From Levilactobacillus suantsaii (lineage in GTDB: Bacteria; Bacillota; Bacilli; Lactobacillales; Lactobacillaceae): a stretch of DNA of 62,553 bases. The notes below the pieces were generated by a model that saw only the letters and a program-made list of their open reading frames with translations, did not search any database and had not been told where the DNA came from. Both the position numbers and the translations under genes were made by a program. Of the stretch, positions 52,136 to 61,650 are shown one piece after another. The stretch spans positions 1 to 62,553 of the forward strand of contig NZ_QXIL01000014.1 in assembly GCF_004115745.1 (NCBI RefSeq). Direction: 5' to 3'. Numbering within the stretch: the first letter of the stretch is position 1; every line of letters begins with the position of its first letter.

Positions 52136-53455
52136 TTATTTCAGTGTATTGGGTTGGCGTAAAGCCCGCCAAGAGACCCACGCTGACCCCAGGGTAAGCG
52201 GCCAGTTGACGGCCCAGGTGTAGAAGAACCAGTGGGCCGTTGTGGTTGGCTTGAAGAAGTCCAGAATGGTGAGCGGGGTCAAACAAGCAATCAACGCTAG
52301 TAACGCAAACAGACACAACTGACATAGCAAGCCGCCAGCCGTGGAGAACCGGTATTTTTCAATCATGGCCGAGTCGTCATCGGTGGCCTCGGATTCGTAA
52401 AGGTCTTTGGTGACGGTCGGGTTATCATAGCCAATGTAGGTGGCCAGCAACAATAACCCCAACAAATAAGACCATTTCCAGGGAATCAAGATTAAGAGAT
52501 GGCCCAGGCCTAAGAGTCGGCCGGCGAGTACCTTTTGGCGGGTGGCATCGTGGTGAGCTAGAACGCCGATTACAGCGTTGCCACTTTCGAAGCCGATGAG
52601 ATACATCGCAAAGACTAGGTACATCCCCAAGCTTCCCCAGTAGAAGAACGCCATGAAACTGCTAAAGAGCAGGACGAAGCCGCGGTGTAGCAGCCGTAAC
52701 TTGAAGGCGCCCAGGTCGTGTTTGTCGGCCAGAAGTTCGATACCGGCAATCACTAGGGCCACCAGAATAATCAGAAGCGTCGCCCAGTTTGGCAGTGCCA
52801 TGCTGGCCTTGCGTAGGGTGGTGAGTAAGGCCAAAGCGGCGAAGAAAAGAACGGACAACCACCAGCGCCAAAGTTGCTTGAGACCGTGGGGCTGGCTGGG
52901 CTGGTCCTGGTAGAAGTCATGAGTGAACTGGTTGAGCAGCAGACCACCGGGCAAAGCCACCAGGTTCAAAATGGCCAGTAATGCGAAGGTCAGCGAAAAG
53001 CTCAGGTGAAAGCCAAAGTCGGCCGCTAGTAACAGCGCTAGCACCAGAAACACCAACCAGTAGACGCGTTTCATCTTAAAGGCCGTGGTATGGGACAGGT
53101 GGAGCTTGACCGTCAAGAAGTACGGCCAGATGGTAGCGGCACTGTAGCCCCACAAGACACTGCCGAGAATCAACCACCCCAGTGATTGGGTCAGGGCAAA
53201 GGGCAGACTGCCCAGCACCCCGAAAATCAGGGTTAACAATAAGTAGGTACTGGAGCGGAGGTTGAAGCGTTTGGTGTAAAAAATGCTGGCGGCTCGCGAG
53301 ATATAGACGGCCACCAGGGCAATCAAGTAAGTCGTACTGTGGGTCCGTTGGTATTGAAACAAAATCAAAATATAGGGCAACATGATGCCGGCTAAAGCCA
53401 AAAAGTTAAGTGTGCCGACGGAAAAATCCAAGCCCCATTGCTGTAGGCGTTTCAC
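52136..53455 (-). CDS. Multi-pass membrane protein, MFS-like
   Basis: A 439-residue hydrophobic protein with about 12 helices and no recognised transporter signature; a charged loop with KDLYESEATDDDSAMIEKYR lies near residue 365-385. AAGGGGG followed by GTG at 53455 gives the best start; the open frame extends 21 codons further without a ribosome site. It may be a distant major-facilitator member. It stands alone between two convergent/tandem terminators. Confidence 0.6.
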   Translation of the reverse strand: MKRLQQWGLDFSVGTLNFLALAGIMLPYILILFQYQRTHSTTYLIALVAVYISRAASIFYTKRFNLRSSTYLLLTLIFGVLGSLPFALTQSLGWLILGSVLWGYSAATIWPYFLTVKLHLSHTTAFKMKRVYWLVFLVLALLLAADFGFHLSFSLTFALLAILNLVALPGGLLLNQFTHDFYQDQPSQPHGLKQLWRWWLSVLFFAALALLTTLRKASMALPNWATLLIILVALVIAGIELLADKHDLGAFKLRLLHRGFVLLFSSFMAFFYWGSLGMYLVFAMYLIGFESGNAVIGVLAHHDATRQKVLAGRLLGLGHLLILIPWKWSYLLGLLLLATYIGYDNPTVTKDLYESEATDDDSAMIEKYRFSTAGGLLCQLCLFALLALIACLTPLTILDFFKPTTTAHWFFYTWAVNWPLTLGSAWVSWRALRQPNTLK

Positions 53456-53582
53456 GCGCGTTTCCCCCTTAAAAGCGGTAACGCCCCCACGTGATGACGG
53501 GGCGCGTAGTCTGTTCAAATTTTACCATTAATCCGCGCTGATTGGGGAATTGACGATGACGAGATTGAAATCGAGGCCAAAC

Positions 53583-53617
53583 AAAAACGCCGCCAGTCCT
53601 CAGGACCAGCGACGTTT
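53583..53617 (-). terminator. Terminator of the opuC operon
   Basis: On the minus strand ACGTCGCTGGTCC pairs with GGACTGGCGGCGT and runs into five T. Confidence 0.88.
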
Positions 53618-53632
53618 CGCGTGTCAATTTGA

Positions 53633-54295
53633 TTAAGATTCCGAAGCGGTCTTCGGTTTCAACCACTTTTCAATCAGGGATAAGATCCAGTCGGTGATGA
53701 TGGCCATCAACGCGGTTGGTAAGGCCCCCGCGAGGATGATGGCCCCACCGTCCGTGGCGTTGGTCCCCCGGATGATGATGTCACCCAGACCACCGGACCC
53801 AATGAAGGACCCGATAACGGCAATCCCAATCCCTAAGACCAGGGCGTTTCGAATTCCGGCGATAATCACGGAAAGTGACAACGGAATCCGAATCTTAGCC
53901 ATGATCTGGAAGCGGGTCATGCCCATGCCCTTGCCGGCGTCCAAGACGTCGAGGTCGACACTGAGCATCCCGGTATAGGTGTTCTTGATGATTGGCAGGA
54001 GGGAATAGAGGAAGACCGTGGCAATGACGGTATTTTCCCCGAGCCCTAAGCCTAACATCAAAATCGACAGCATCGCCAGTGACGGAATGGTCTGAATCAC
54101 GTTGGCAATCCCGATGATAACGGGGGAGAGCTTCCGGTTCTGTGAAATCCAGATTCCAATCGGAATCCCCACGATGGCCCCGAAGAGCACCCCGTAGATG
54201 GACACTAAGAAAGTAAGGTTGAACTGTTGTAAAACGTACATGCCGTTATGCGTGAAGTAATAAATCAGTTGGCTCCAAAGTCCCATGTCTTTCAT
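53633..54295 (-). CDS. opuCD: Osmoprotectant ABC transporter permease
   Basis: A 220-residue permease with about five helices and the coupling motif (GKGMGMTRFQIMAKIRIPLS, the EAA loop). It is last of four opuC genes and pairs with opuCB to form the membrane channel for glycine betaine, carnitine or choline. The start follows the opuCC stop by 3 bases, its ribosome site lying within the end of that gene. Confidence 0.92.
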   Translation of the reverse strand: MKDMGLWSQLIYYFTHNGMYVLQQFNLTFLVSIYGVLFGAIVGIPIGIWISQNRKLSPVIIGIANVIQTIPSLAMLSILMLGLGLGENTVIATVFLYSLLPIIKNTYTGMLSVDLDVLDAGKGMGMTRFQIMAKIRIPLSLSVIIAGIRNALVLGIGIAVIGSFIGSGGLGDIIIRGTNATDGGAIILAGALPTALMAIITDWILSLIEKWLKPKTASES

Positions 54296-54298
54296 GTG

Positions 54299-55228
54299 TT
54301 ATTTCCCCCCTTCGAAGTAGTTGTGGTCTTCCAAGAACTGCTTGGCGACGGTCTGTGGTTCCTGCAACTTGTCGTCGACCTTGTAGTTCAAGGTTTGCAT
54401 GGTCTTCAAGGAGACCTTGCCGACCAGCTTGTTTAAAATCGTCCGAACTTCTGGATGTTGCTTTAAGACCTTGTCGGTTGCCACGGGACTGGCATCGTAA
54501 GGTGGGAAGAAGTCCTTGTCATCCTTTAAGATCTTCAGGTTGTAACTGCCGACCCGACCATCGGTGGAGTACCCTAAGATGGCATCCATCTTGTTGGCCG
54601 CTAAGGCATCGTAGAGTAACCCCAGTTGCATCGGCTTGACCGTCCCGAAGCTGTAACCGTAAGTCTTCTGGAAGGCCGGGTAGCCGTCACCAGGCCGGTT
54701 CTGCCAAATTTGGTCAATCCCGACCGTCATCTTCGGCGCGAGCTTCTTCAAATCACTGATGGTTTTGAGGTTGTGTTTCTTGGCGTAGGATTGTTGGACC
54801 ATCCACGCGTAGGTATCGGCGAAGCCGTAAGACTTGAAGTAGGTCATGTTGTAACGGTCCTGGAATTCCTTAGTGACCTTGCTGGCCACCTTGGATGGGT
54901 CCCGCTGAAACTTTTCGTCCAAGACCGTGGTCAAGTCGGTCCCGTAGAACCGAATCGAGGAAATATCAGCGTTACCATTTTTCAGGGCGTTGAAGCTGAC
55001 GTTCCCGGACCCTAAGTTATTGATGATTGATGTGTTTAATTTCGTGTAATGTTGAATCATTCCTTGAATCACGTAGGCCATGATTTGTTGTTCAGTGGTG
55101 TTTTGCGCGGCGATGCGGACCGTGTCCTTACCGGAACCGGCCAGCCCGGGCAGAGAACAGCCACCTAGCGGCAATAGTAGAATGGTGACTAGAAGACCAG
55201 CCAACCAGACGCGTAAACGTTTTTGCAT
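54299..55228 (-). CDS. opuCC: Osmoprotectant-binding lipoprotein
   Basis: A 309-residue substrate-binding protein. The signal peptide ends in a lipobox LPLGGC (about residue 24), so it is a lipoprotein on the outer face of the membrane. The mature part is an OpuAC/ProX-type domain for quaternary-amine osmolytes (TVRIAAQNTTEQQIMAYVI; WQNRPGDGYPAF). AGGAGG 9 bases before the ATG at 55228 sets the start rather than the longer frame that overlaps opuCB. Confidence 0.92.
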   Translation of the reverse strand: MQKRLRVWLAGLLVTILLLPLGGCSLPGLAGSGKDTVRIAAQNTTEQQIMAYVIQGMIQHYTKLNTSIINNLGSGNVSFNALKNGNADISSIRFYGTDLTTVLDEKFQRDPSKVASKVTKEFQDRYNMTYFKSYGFADTYAWMVQQSYAKKHNLKTISDLKKLAPKMTVGIDQIWQNRPGDGYPAFQKTYGYSFGTVKPMQLGLLYDALAANKMDAILGYSTDGRVGSYNLKILKDDKDFFPPYDASPVATDKVLKQHPEVRTILNKLVGKVSLKTMQTLNYKVDDKLQEPQTVAKQFLEDHNYFEGGK

Positions 55229-55241
55229 AAAGACGGGCCTC

Positions 55242-55868
55242 CTATCGTAATTCCTTTGGGGTAACGGCAAATTCGAGCTTCCCCAGTAGGTAGTCGACGA
55301 TCAACGCTAAAATGATTACGGGAATCGAGCCACCCAAAATGAGGTCGGAACGGTATAAATTCAGGCCGTTGAAGATGAAGTCCCCTAAGCCACCGGCACC
55401 GATATAGGATGCCAGCGTCGCCCAAGCGATGACGTAGGTGGCGGATAACCGCACCCCGGACATGATGACGGGGGCAGCTAGCGGCAACTCGGCACGAATC
55501 ATCGATTGCCAGGCGGTCATCCCCATACCTTTCGCGGCGTCTTTCACGTCGGGGGAGACCCCTTCCATGCCTAAGTAGGTGTTCCGCAGAATCGGCAACA
55601 GTGAGTAAATGAAGAGGGCCACAATCGCTGGGGTGGACCCAATCCCAAAGATTGGAATCATAATAGCTAAGAGCGCCATGGCAGGGATGGTCTGTAGGAC
55701 CCCGGCCAAGGTAATCACAGCGTTAGCGCCACGCTTCATTCGGGTCAGTACAATTCCTAAGGGCACGGCAACAATGACCCCTAAAGCCAAGGCAAACGCC
55801 GAAATGTACAGGTGTTGGCCGGTTTTAGAAATCAGTTGGGTGCCGTAAGTCGATAAGAAGTTAATCAT
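55242..55868 (-). CDS. opuCB: Osmoprotectant ABC transporter permease
   Basis: A 208-residue permease with about five helices and the EAA-loop [20 protein letters not shown]. It is paralogous to opuCD. The first codons overlap the opuCA stop by 4 bases, so the two are translationally coupled. Confidence 0.92.
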   Translation of the reverse strand: MINFLSTYGTQLISKTGQHLYISAFALALGVIVAVPLGIVLTRMKRGANAVITLAGVLQTIPAMALLAIMIPIFGIGSTPAIVALFIYSLLPILRNTYLGMEGVSPDVKDAAKGMGMTAWQSMIRAELPLAAPVIMSGVRLSATYVIAWATLASYIGAGGLGDFIFNGLNLYRSDLILGGSIPVIILALIVDYLLGKLEFAVTPKELR

Positions 55869-57109
55869 GACTGACCGTCACTCCCTTCTTCTTTTTCTGT
55901 ATCCTTATTGTCATCCTTACTGTCGTCTTCATCGCGGTTAGCGGCGGCGTGGATGTCAGCGTTAAACGGTGACGATAGTTCCTCATCGGTTGCGCCCCGC
56001 AAAGCGTCGTAAACCAAGTCAACTAACGAAGTCCGGGTGACGATTCCGACTAGCCGGTGATCATCATCCACGACCGGCACGTTCTTCACACCCAGTTTCA
56101 AGATGCGTTGAACGGTGTCGCCGATTAAGGCCTTGTCTTGGACGTAGAAGACCTCGTGGTTCATCAATTCACTGACCAGCGTCGAAGCGTTGGTGTTGCG
56201 ACTAACGTCGTCCAGGTCGATGTAGCCAATCAGCTTGTCTTGGTCATCAGTGACCAGCAAAGTATCGACTCGCTTATCGTGCATTAAATCAATCGTGTCG
56301 GACAACGTTTTATCGGGTGAAATGGCAACCGGATTCTTGCGCATGATTTGCTTGATGTTCATGATGTTTGGTTGGGCCCGAATCAAACGTTCCTCACCAA
56401 TCAAGTTGGTGACAAATTCGTTGGCCGGGTGCCGTAAGATGTTTTCCGGCGTGTCGATTTGGACCTGCTTGCCCTTACTCATGATGACCACACGGGTGGC
56501 GAGGCGTAAGGCTTCGTCCATATCGTGGGTCACGAAGATGAAGGTCCGGCCCAGGTCTTCTTGCAAGTGCTTGACTAAGTCCTGCAAAGATTCCCGGGTG
56601 ATTGGGTCCAGGGCGCCAAAGGGTTCGTCCATCAAGATGATTTCTTGGTCGGCGGCTAAGGCCCGGACAACCCCGATCCGTTGTTGCTGCCCACCGGAGA
56701 GCTCACCGGGGTAGCGTTGCAACATCTCTTCTGGCAGTTGCGCCAGGTCGATCATCTTGTGGGCTTGCTTGTCCCGCTTTTCCTTGTCCCAGCCTAACAG
56801 CTTGGGGACGATTTCGATGTTTTCTTGGATCGTCATGTGGGGCATCAGGCCGACATTTTGAATGACGTAACCGATTGACCGCCGCAGTTTGACGGGATCC
56901 ATTTGTGAAATGTCCTTGTCGTTGATTTTAATCGTACCGGACGTCTGGGTGAGCATGCGGTTAATCATCCGCATAGTCGTGGTCTTCCCTGAACCAGAAG
57001 TTCCGATGAAGCAGATAAATTCCCCTTTATCGACGTTTAGATTAAAGTCGTCGACGGCAACTTTACCATTAGCATATTCCTTACGTAGGTGTTCCATTGA
57101 AAGTAGCAT
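55865..57109 (-). CDS. opuCA: Osmoprotectant ABC transporter ATPase with CBS pair
   Basis: A 414-residue ATPase: Walker [12 protein letters not shown] (about 37), signature [11 protein letters not shown], Walker [13 protein letters not shown], then two CBS domains (about 255-365) that sense ionic strength or cyclic-di-AMP in the family, and a highly acidic Asp/Glu/Lys tail. It powers uptake of compatible solutes during osmotic stress. First gene of opuCABCD; AGGAGG precedes the ATG. The acidic tail (about 35 residues) is characteristic of osmosensing OpuCA. Confidence 0.94.
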   Translation of the reverse strand: MLLSMEHLRKEYANGKVAVDDFNLNVDKGEFICFIGTSGSGKTTTMRMINRMLTQTSGTIKINDKDISQMDPVKLRRSIGYVIQNVGLMPHMTIQENIEIVPKLLGWDKEKRDKQAHKMIDLAQLPEEMLQRYPGELSGGQQQRIGVVRALAADQEIILMDEPFGALDPITRESLQDLVKHLQEDLGRTFIFVTHDMDEALRLATRVVIMSKGKQVQIDTPENILRHPANEFVTNLIGEERLIRAQPNIMNIKQIMRKNPVAISPDKTLSDTIDLMHDKRVDTLLVTDDQDKLIGYIDLDDVSRNTNASTLVSELMNHEVFYVQDKALIGDTVQRILKLGVKNVPVVDDDHRLVGIVTRTSLVDLVYDALRGATDEELSSPFNADIHAAANRDEDDSKDDNKDTEKEEGSDGQS

Positions 57110-57571
57110 TGATTAACCTCCTGAGTTGAATTGTCCCCGCAGATCAGCCGGGGGGATAATAAAAATAACGATCGGCAGACCGACCTTCCGCTGGCACGGT
57201 AAAAGCCTGGTGACCGGTCGTATTAGAATGTTCGTTGACAGGCTTAACTTGGCTCTATTGTACATGAGGTGGGAGCGATTACCAAGAAAAGACAATTGCC
57301 GTTGTTGATAATCGGCCCCAATAAACGACCACAAAACCTTATATTTCTAGGCTTTACCGGGATTTCAAAAAGATGTCAACGAGAGATGATATAACCATAA
57401 CAAAACTTTATGAGTATCTGATAAGTAGTCGCTTATAAAAATGTGAAAATCAGCCTGAAAACAACGCAAAAGGGGCCTGGAATCAGCTTCCAGGCCCCGG
57501 TGACAAGTACTAAAACGTGTGTGGAAAGGGGCTGGTCGAGACCAGTTCAGTTCCGAGTGTGACTGAATGAG
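57110..57571. other. Intergenic region upstream of opuCA
   Basis: About 460 bases without a gene. It should hold the opuC promoter, which I cannot place confidently. At the far end a GGGGCCTGGAA/TTCCAGGCCCC hairpin (57468-57498, minus strand, followed by TTTT) terminates the gene at 57572. Confidence 0.55.
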
Positions 57572-58807
57572 TTAAGCGTTTGAAGTCTGCGATTGGTGCT
57601 GGCGAATCTCGGGAATCAACCACCAGACTAAGGCCAGGTTGATGAGCATCAACGCGGCCGTCGTGATGAAGACGGCGTTATAGTTGAAGATTCCGGCAAT
57701 CCAACCACCGACCAACGACCCCAACATGTTGCCGACGGACTGGAAGGATTGGTTCCAGCTAAAGACCGTGGACGTGAGTTCGACCGGGGTGTTCTTGGTC
57801 AGCAAGGTTTGAATCTCGGGGAACAGGGCCCCATCGGAGATTCCAATCATCAATCGTAACAGGCCCAGCATCCAGACGCTCGTGACGAAGCCCTGGGGCA
57901 GATACATGATCGTCGCGAAGATGTACCCGAACAGGAGAACTTTTCCCGACCCGTGTTTGTCCCCGTAACGTCCCAGTCGCGGCGAGGCGATGATGTTCGA
58001 AATTCCTGGTAACGCGGCGATGATCCCGGCGACCACCGTAATGGGGCCAACGTTATGCATCAGTTCCTTGACGTACAGACTGATGATCGGGGAGATGGAG
58101 ATGTTCCCAAACTGCACGATTAACGTGGATGAGAGCAGGACCAAGATCAGCTTAGGGTTCGGAAAGGCGGCCAAGGGGTTGAAACTGCGCTCTTCCTTGG
58201 GCTTGGGCGCCACGGGCTTGAACTTTTCTTCGACCAGGCCCCAACTCATAAAGAAGGTGACGAGCAATAAGCCACCGGTGATAAAGAAGGTCAGGCGAAT
58301 CGAGAAGATCTGCGCCAAGATCCCCCCGAAGACCGGTCCCAACAACATCCCACTCGTCGGACCGGTCATCAACGTACTGAGTGACGCGCCACTATGCTTC
58401 CGGGGCGTTTGTGAGGCAACCAAGGCTTGGGCGTTTGAGATATACCCAGCGAAGACCCCTTGGAGCGCCCGCAACGCGACCATTTGCCACACGGTGGTGG
58501 CAAAGCCCATCAAGGTCAAGGAAATCCCCATCCCAAGGGATGACCGCAACAGCATGATTTTTCGGCCTTTCCGGTCGGCGAGTAGGCCCCAGAGTGGCGA
58601 AGCAATGGCGGAAACTAAGAAATCGGCAGCGTAAACGACCCCACTGTACATGGTCACCTGCGCCTTGGTGTAATCGCCGAAGCTACTAATATATAACGAT
58701 AAAAAGGGCATGATTTCGCTGAACGCCATGCCGGCGACAAAGGTGCAGAACCACAGCACGTGTAAATTCTTGCGCCATGGGCTGCGCTCCCTTTCAGCTT
58801 CATCCAA
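57572..58807 (-). CDS. MFS multidrug-type exporter
   Basis: A 411-residue, 12-helix major-facilitator protein (DHA1 type). The loop-2 motif appears as GLLADRKGRKIMLLR (about 73-87), and LRALQGVFAGY and GPTSGMLLGPVFGG (motif C region) follow. It is probably a drug or metabolite exporter. It starts at TTG 58807 with AAGGAG about 10 bases upstream. It is a tandem paralogue of the next gene (59023-60273), sharing most motifs residue by residue. Confidence 0.88.
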   Translation of the reverse strand: MDEAERERSPWRKNLHVLWFCTFVAGMAFSEIMPFLSLYISSFGDYTKAQVTMYSGVVYAADFLVSAIASPLWGLLADRKGRKIMLLRSSLGMGISLTLMGFATTVWQMVALRALQGVFAGYISNAQALVASQTPRKHSGASLSTLMTGPTSGMLLGPVFGGILAQIFSIRLTFFITGGLLLVTFFMSWGLVEEKFKPVAPKPKEERSFNPLAAFPNPKLILVLLSSTLIVQFGNISISPIISLYVKELMHNVGPITVVAGIIAALPGISNIIASPRLGRYGDKHGSGKVLLFGYIFATIMYLPQGFVTSVWMLGLLRLMIGISDGALFPEIQTLLTKNTPVELTSTVFSWNQSFQSVGNMLGSLVGGWIAGIFNYNAVFITTAALMLINLALVWWLIPEIRQHQSQTSNA

Positions 58808-59022
58808 AGTGCGTCAACTCCTTCGTAAATAAAATGTAAAATGAGCCTCACCCGGCTGGTGACGACTCATCTTTTGCACGATTCATCTAAATGACAACTT
58901 ATCTAAAATACGCCCTTACTTACAGAAAATCAACCGTTAGCGGTGAGTTGTATGCGCTCGCAATTGATAAATTTACTCGATGCTGGTCACAAACAAACCG
59001 TTATCCGTTGGGCGCGTAAGGA

Positions 59023-60273
59023 CTATTTGGGTTGCGAAGTTTTTGGTGAATTTCGCCGAATTTCGGGTGCACCCCACCAAATCAAGGCGAAGTTACTCAA
59101 CATCAACAGTGCCGTAAAGATGAAGACGGCGTTGTAATTGAAGACCGCGGCGATGAGACCGCCAATTACCGCGCCCAGCGTACTGCCGACCGAATAAAAG
59201 GATTGGTTCCAACTGAAGACGGTAGCGGTCAACGACGCGGGGGCGTTCTTCGTCAAGAGCGTTTGAATCTCGGGGAACAGGGCCCCGTCGGCAAACCCAA
59301 CTAAGAAGCGTAAAATCCCCAGCATGACAACACCGGTCACGAACCCCTGAGGGAAGTAGACTAACGCGCCCAGAATGTAGCCCGCAATCAGGACCTTACC
59401 GGACCCGTGTTGGTCGCCATACTGACCGAACCGGGGCGCCGCCAGGATGTTTGAAATCCCCGGTAACGCGACCACGATACCAGAAACGATGGTGATGGGG
59501 CCGACGTTATGCATCAACTGTTTGACGTACAGACTGATGATGGGGGTGATGGAAGAGTTGCCGAACTGGACGATCATCGTGGAAGACAGCAGAATGAAAA
59601 TCAACCGTGATCCCAGGAGCCGTTTGGTCGAACTCACGGGTGTGGGGGCATTGGCGCTAGTAGCAGGTTCTGGTTTGACTGGTTGGAAGTCTTCGTGGAC
59701 GCAAAAAAGACTCAATAAGAAGGTGATCAACAACAAGCCGGCGGTCACGAAAAAGGTCATGCGAATCGAAAAGAACTGGGCTAGGACCCCACCAATCACC
59801 GGACCCAAGAGGTTACCACTAGTTCCGCCGGTCATTAGCGTACTCAAAGCGGCACCGCTATGTTCGCGTGGCACCTGGGAGGCAATCAGGGCCTGCGCTG
59901 TGGGGATGTAGCCGGAGAATAATCCCTGCAGGGCCCGTAACCCGACGAGTTGCCAGACGTTGGTGACCAGCCCCATCAAGCCCATGGCGATGGCAATCCC
60001 TAAGGACGTTCGTAACAGCATCAGTTTTCGGCCGGTATGGTCGGCCAACATGCCCCAAAGTGGTGCTGTGACGGCGCCGACTAAAAAATTGGCGGCGTAA
60101 ACGATCCCACTATAGGTGGTCAGTTGAGCCTTAGTGAACGTCCCCATACTGTTCACGTAGAGGGAGAGAAAGGGGACGATTTCACTAAAGGCCATGCCAA
60201 CGATAAAGGAGCAAAACCAGAGAATATGTAAATTACGCCGCCAAAGAGCTTTCGGTGTTGTCGTGTCAGTCAT
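59023..60273 (-). CDS. MFS multidrug-type exporter, tandem paralogue
   Basis: A 416-residue DHA1-type major-facilitator protein. It shows GMLADHTGRKLMLLR in loop 2 and GGTSGNLLGPVIGG at motif C. It is homologous throughout to the protein of 57572-58807; the clearest difference is the central cytoplasmic loop (TSANAPTPVSSTKRL here). AAGAAGG lies before the ATG. A perfect 20-bp palindrome overlaps its promoter. Confidence 0.88.
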   Translation of the reverse strand: MTDTTTPKALWRRNLHILWFCSFIVGMAFSEIVPFLSLYVNSMGTFTKAQLTTYSGIVYAANFLVGAVTAPLWGMLADHTGRKLMLLRTSLGIAIAMGLMGLVTNVWQLVGLRALQGLFSGYIPTAQALIASQVPREHSGAALSTLMTGGTSGNLLGPVIGGVLAQFFSIRMTFFVTAGLLLITFLLSLFCVHEDFQPVKPEPATSANAPTPVSSTKRLLGSRLIFILLSSTMIVQFGNSSITPIISLYVKQLMHNVGPITIVSGIVVALPGISNILAAPRFGQYGDQHGSGKVLIAGYILGALVYFPQGFVTGVVMLGILRFLVGFADGALFPEIQTLLTKNAPASLTATVFSWNQSFYSVGSTLGAVIGGLIAAVFNYNAVFIFTALLMLSNFALIWWGAPEIRRNSPKTSQPK

Positions 60274-60302
60274 ATGCCCAACCTTCTTTAAAAAAACAGC
60301 GT

Positions 60303-60324
60303 TAATGTTAGCGCTAACATTATA
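60303..60324 (-). promoter_or_regulatory. 20-bp palindromic operator with -10 box
   Basis: TAATGTTAGCGCTAACATTA (60303-60322) is perfectly palindromic; its core satisfies the cre consensus and also resembles LacI/GalR operators. A minus-strand TATAAT at 60324-60319 overlaps it, so bound protein would block transcription of the exporter. Confidence 0.7.
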
Positions 60325-60411
60325 CTCTTTATTAAACGCCCCTCCCGGGCAAAGGTCAACGGGTAACCAGGGGATTTAAACCGGGAAGTTGGTGAAAAAT
60401 AAGACCAAAAT

Positions 60412-60448
60412 CAGGGACCAATGCTTGCACCACAGACATTGGTCCCTG
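60412..60448 (-). terminator. Terminator of the DUF3737-malY pair
   Basis: CAGGGACCAATG (60412-60423) pairs with CATTGGTCCCTG (60437-60448); on the minus strand it is followed by ATTTTGG. Confidence 0.75.
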
Positions 60449-60480
60449 AATCGGATTTTAATTAAATTGTTAGGGGGCTT

Positions 60481-61650
60481 TTAGGCTTGTGTTTGAAAGT
60501 CCTTAACCCCGGTGGCTAGGCGATTCAACCCGTCTTGCAAGCGTTCAGCCGGGCAAGCCACGTTGATCCGCACGAAATCGTGGCCGTTCCCCCCGTAAAC
60601 GGCGCCGGCCGTGATGAACAGGCCGGTCTTAGCCCGAATGAAGTCACACAGGGCTTGGGTGTCGTGAGTCACTTGACTGCAGTCGATCCAGACCAAGTAG
60701 GTGGCGTGGCCTTCGATGACGGTTAAGCCAGGGACGTTAGCGGCGATGAAGGCCGTGAGCGTCTGCTTGTTCGCGGTGATCTGGGCGTTCATGGCGTGGA
60801 CCCAGTCGGCGCCGGTGGTGTAGGCCGCGATGACGCCGGGGATGGCGAAGGCGTTGGGCTCGGCCAGTTCGTCGGTGTTGAGCCCCCGGTCGACCAGGTT
60901 GCGAAGGGCCTCGTTAGGAATGATGACCGTGGCGGCGTGCAGGGCAGCCACGTTGAAGGTCTTACTGGTCGACACGCAGGTCAGGCTGTTTTGCGCGTTG
61001 ACAGCGTTGACCGACGCAAACGGCGTGTAAGGATGGTCGGCGTCGGTGATGTCACCGTGAATCTCGTCGGACAAGACCGTGACGTGGTTCGTTGCGGCCA
61101 GTTGGCCGATATGGGCCAACTCGTCAGCCGTCCAGACCTTGCCCACGGGGTTGTGGGGGTTACAAAGGATCATCATCGTGGTCAGGGGGGCGGCCATTTT
61201 GGTGGCTAAGTCGTCCCAGTCAATCGCATAAATGCCATCGTGGTCGACCAAGTCGCTGGAGAGGACGTGACGGCCGTTATTGACGATGGAATTATAGAAG
61301 ATGTTGTAGACGGGGGCTTGGACCAAGACGTTGTCGCCCACGTTGGTCACCCGCCGCACTGCCGACGAGATAGTCGGTACCACGCCAGTCACGAAGCGCA
61401 TCCAGGCGGTATCCGGTGTCCAGTTGTGTTCGGTCGCGTACCAGTGTTGGACGGCCTGGAAATAAGCGTCCGGGACTTCTTCGTAACCGAAGATGCCGGT
61501 TTTAACTTTGGCTTGGAGCGCTTTTATGATTCCCGGTGCGGTGCGGAAATCCATGTCCGCCACCCACATGGGGAGTTCGTTGTCTTTCACGTCCCATTTG
61601 ACGGAATTGGTGTGGCGACGGTCGATCATTTCAGAAAAGTCAGTTGTCAT
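60481..61650 (-). CDS. malY: PLP-dependent cystathionine beta-lyase, MalY/PatB type
   Basis: A 389-residue fold-type I aminotransferase-like enzyme releasing pyruvate, ammonia and a thiol from cystathionine or cysteine conjugates. The N-terminus DRRHTNSVKWDV, PMWVADMDF, NPHNPVGKVWT and the PLP-lysine motif STSKTFNVAAL are family hallmarks. AGGAGG 6 bases before the ATG at 61650 fixes the start; the open frame upstream is only a shadow of the DUF3737 gene, whose end overlaps this start by 11 bases. Relevant to sulfur amino-acid metabolism and thiol aroma. Confidence 0.93.
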   Translation of the reverse strand: MTTDFSEMIDRRHTNSVKWDVKDNELPMWVADMDFRTAPGIIKALQAKVKTGIFGYEEVPDAYFQAVQHWYATEHNWTPDTAWMRFVTGVVPTISSAVRRVTNVGDNVLVQAPVYNIFYNSIVNNGRHVLSSDLVDHDGIYAIDWDDLATKMAAPLTTMMILCNPHNPVGKVWTADELAHIGQLAATNHVTVLSDEIHGDITDADHPYTPFASVNAVNAQNSLTCVSTSKTFNVAALHAATVIIPNEALRNLVDRGLNTDELAEPNAFAIPGVIAAYTTGADWVHAMNAQITANKQTLTAFIAANVPGLTVIEGHATYLVWIDCSQVTHDTQALCDFIRAKTGLFITAGAVYGGNGHDFVRINVACPAERLQDGLNRLATGVKDFQTQA

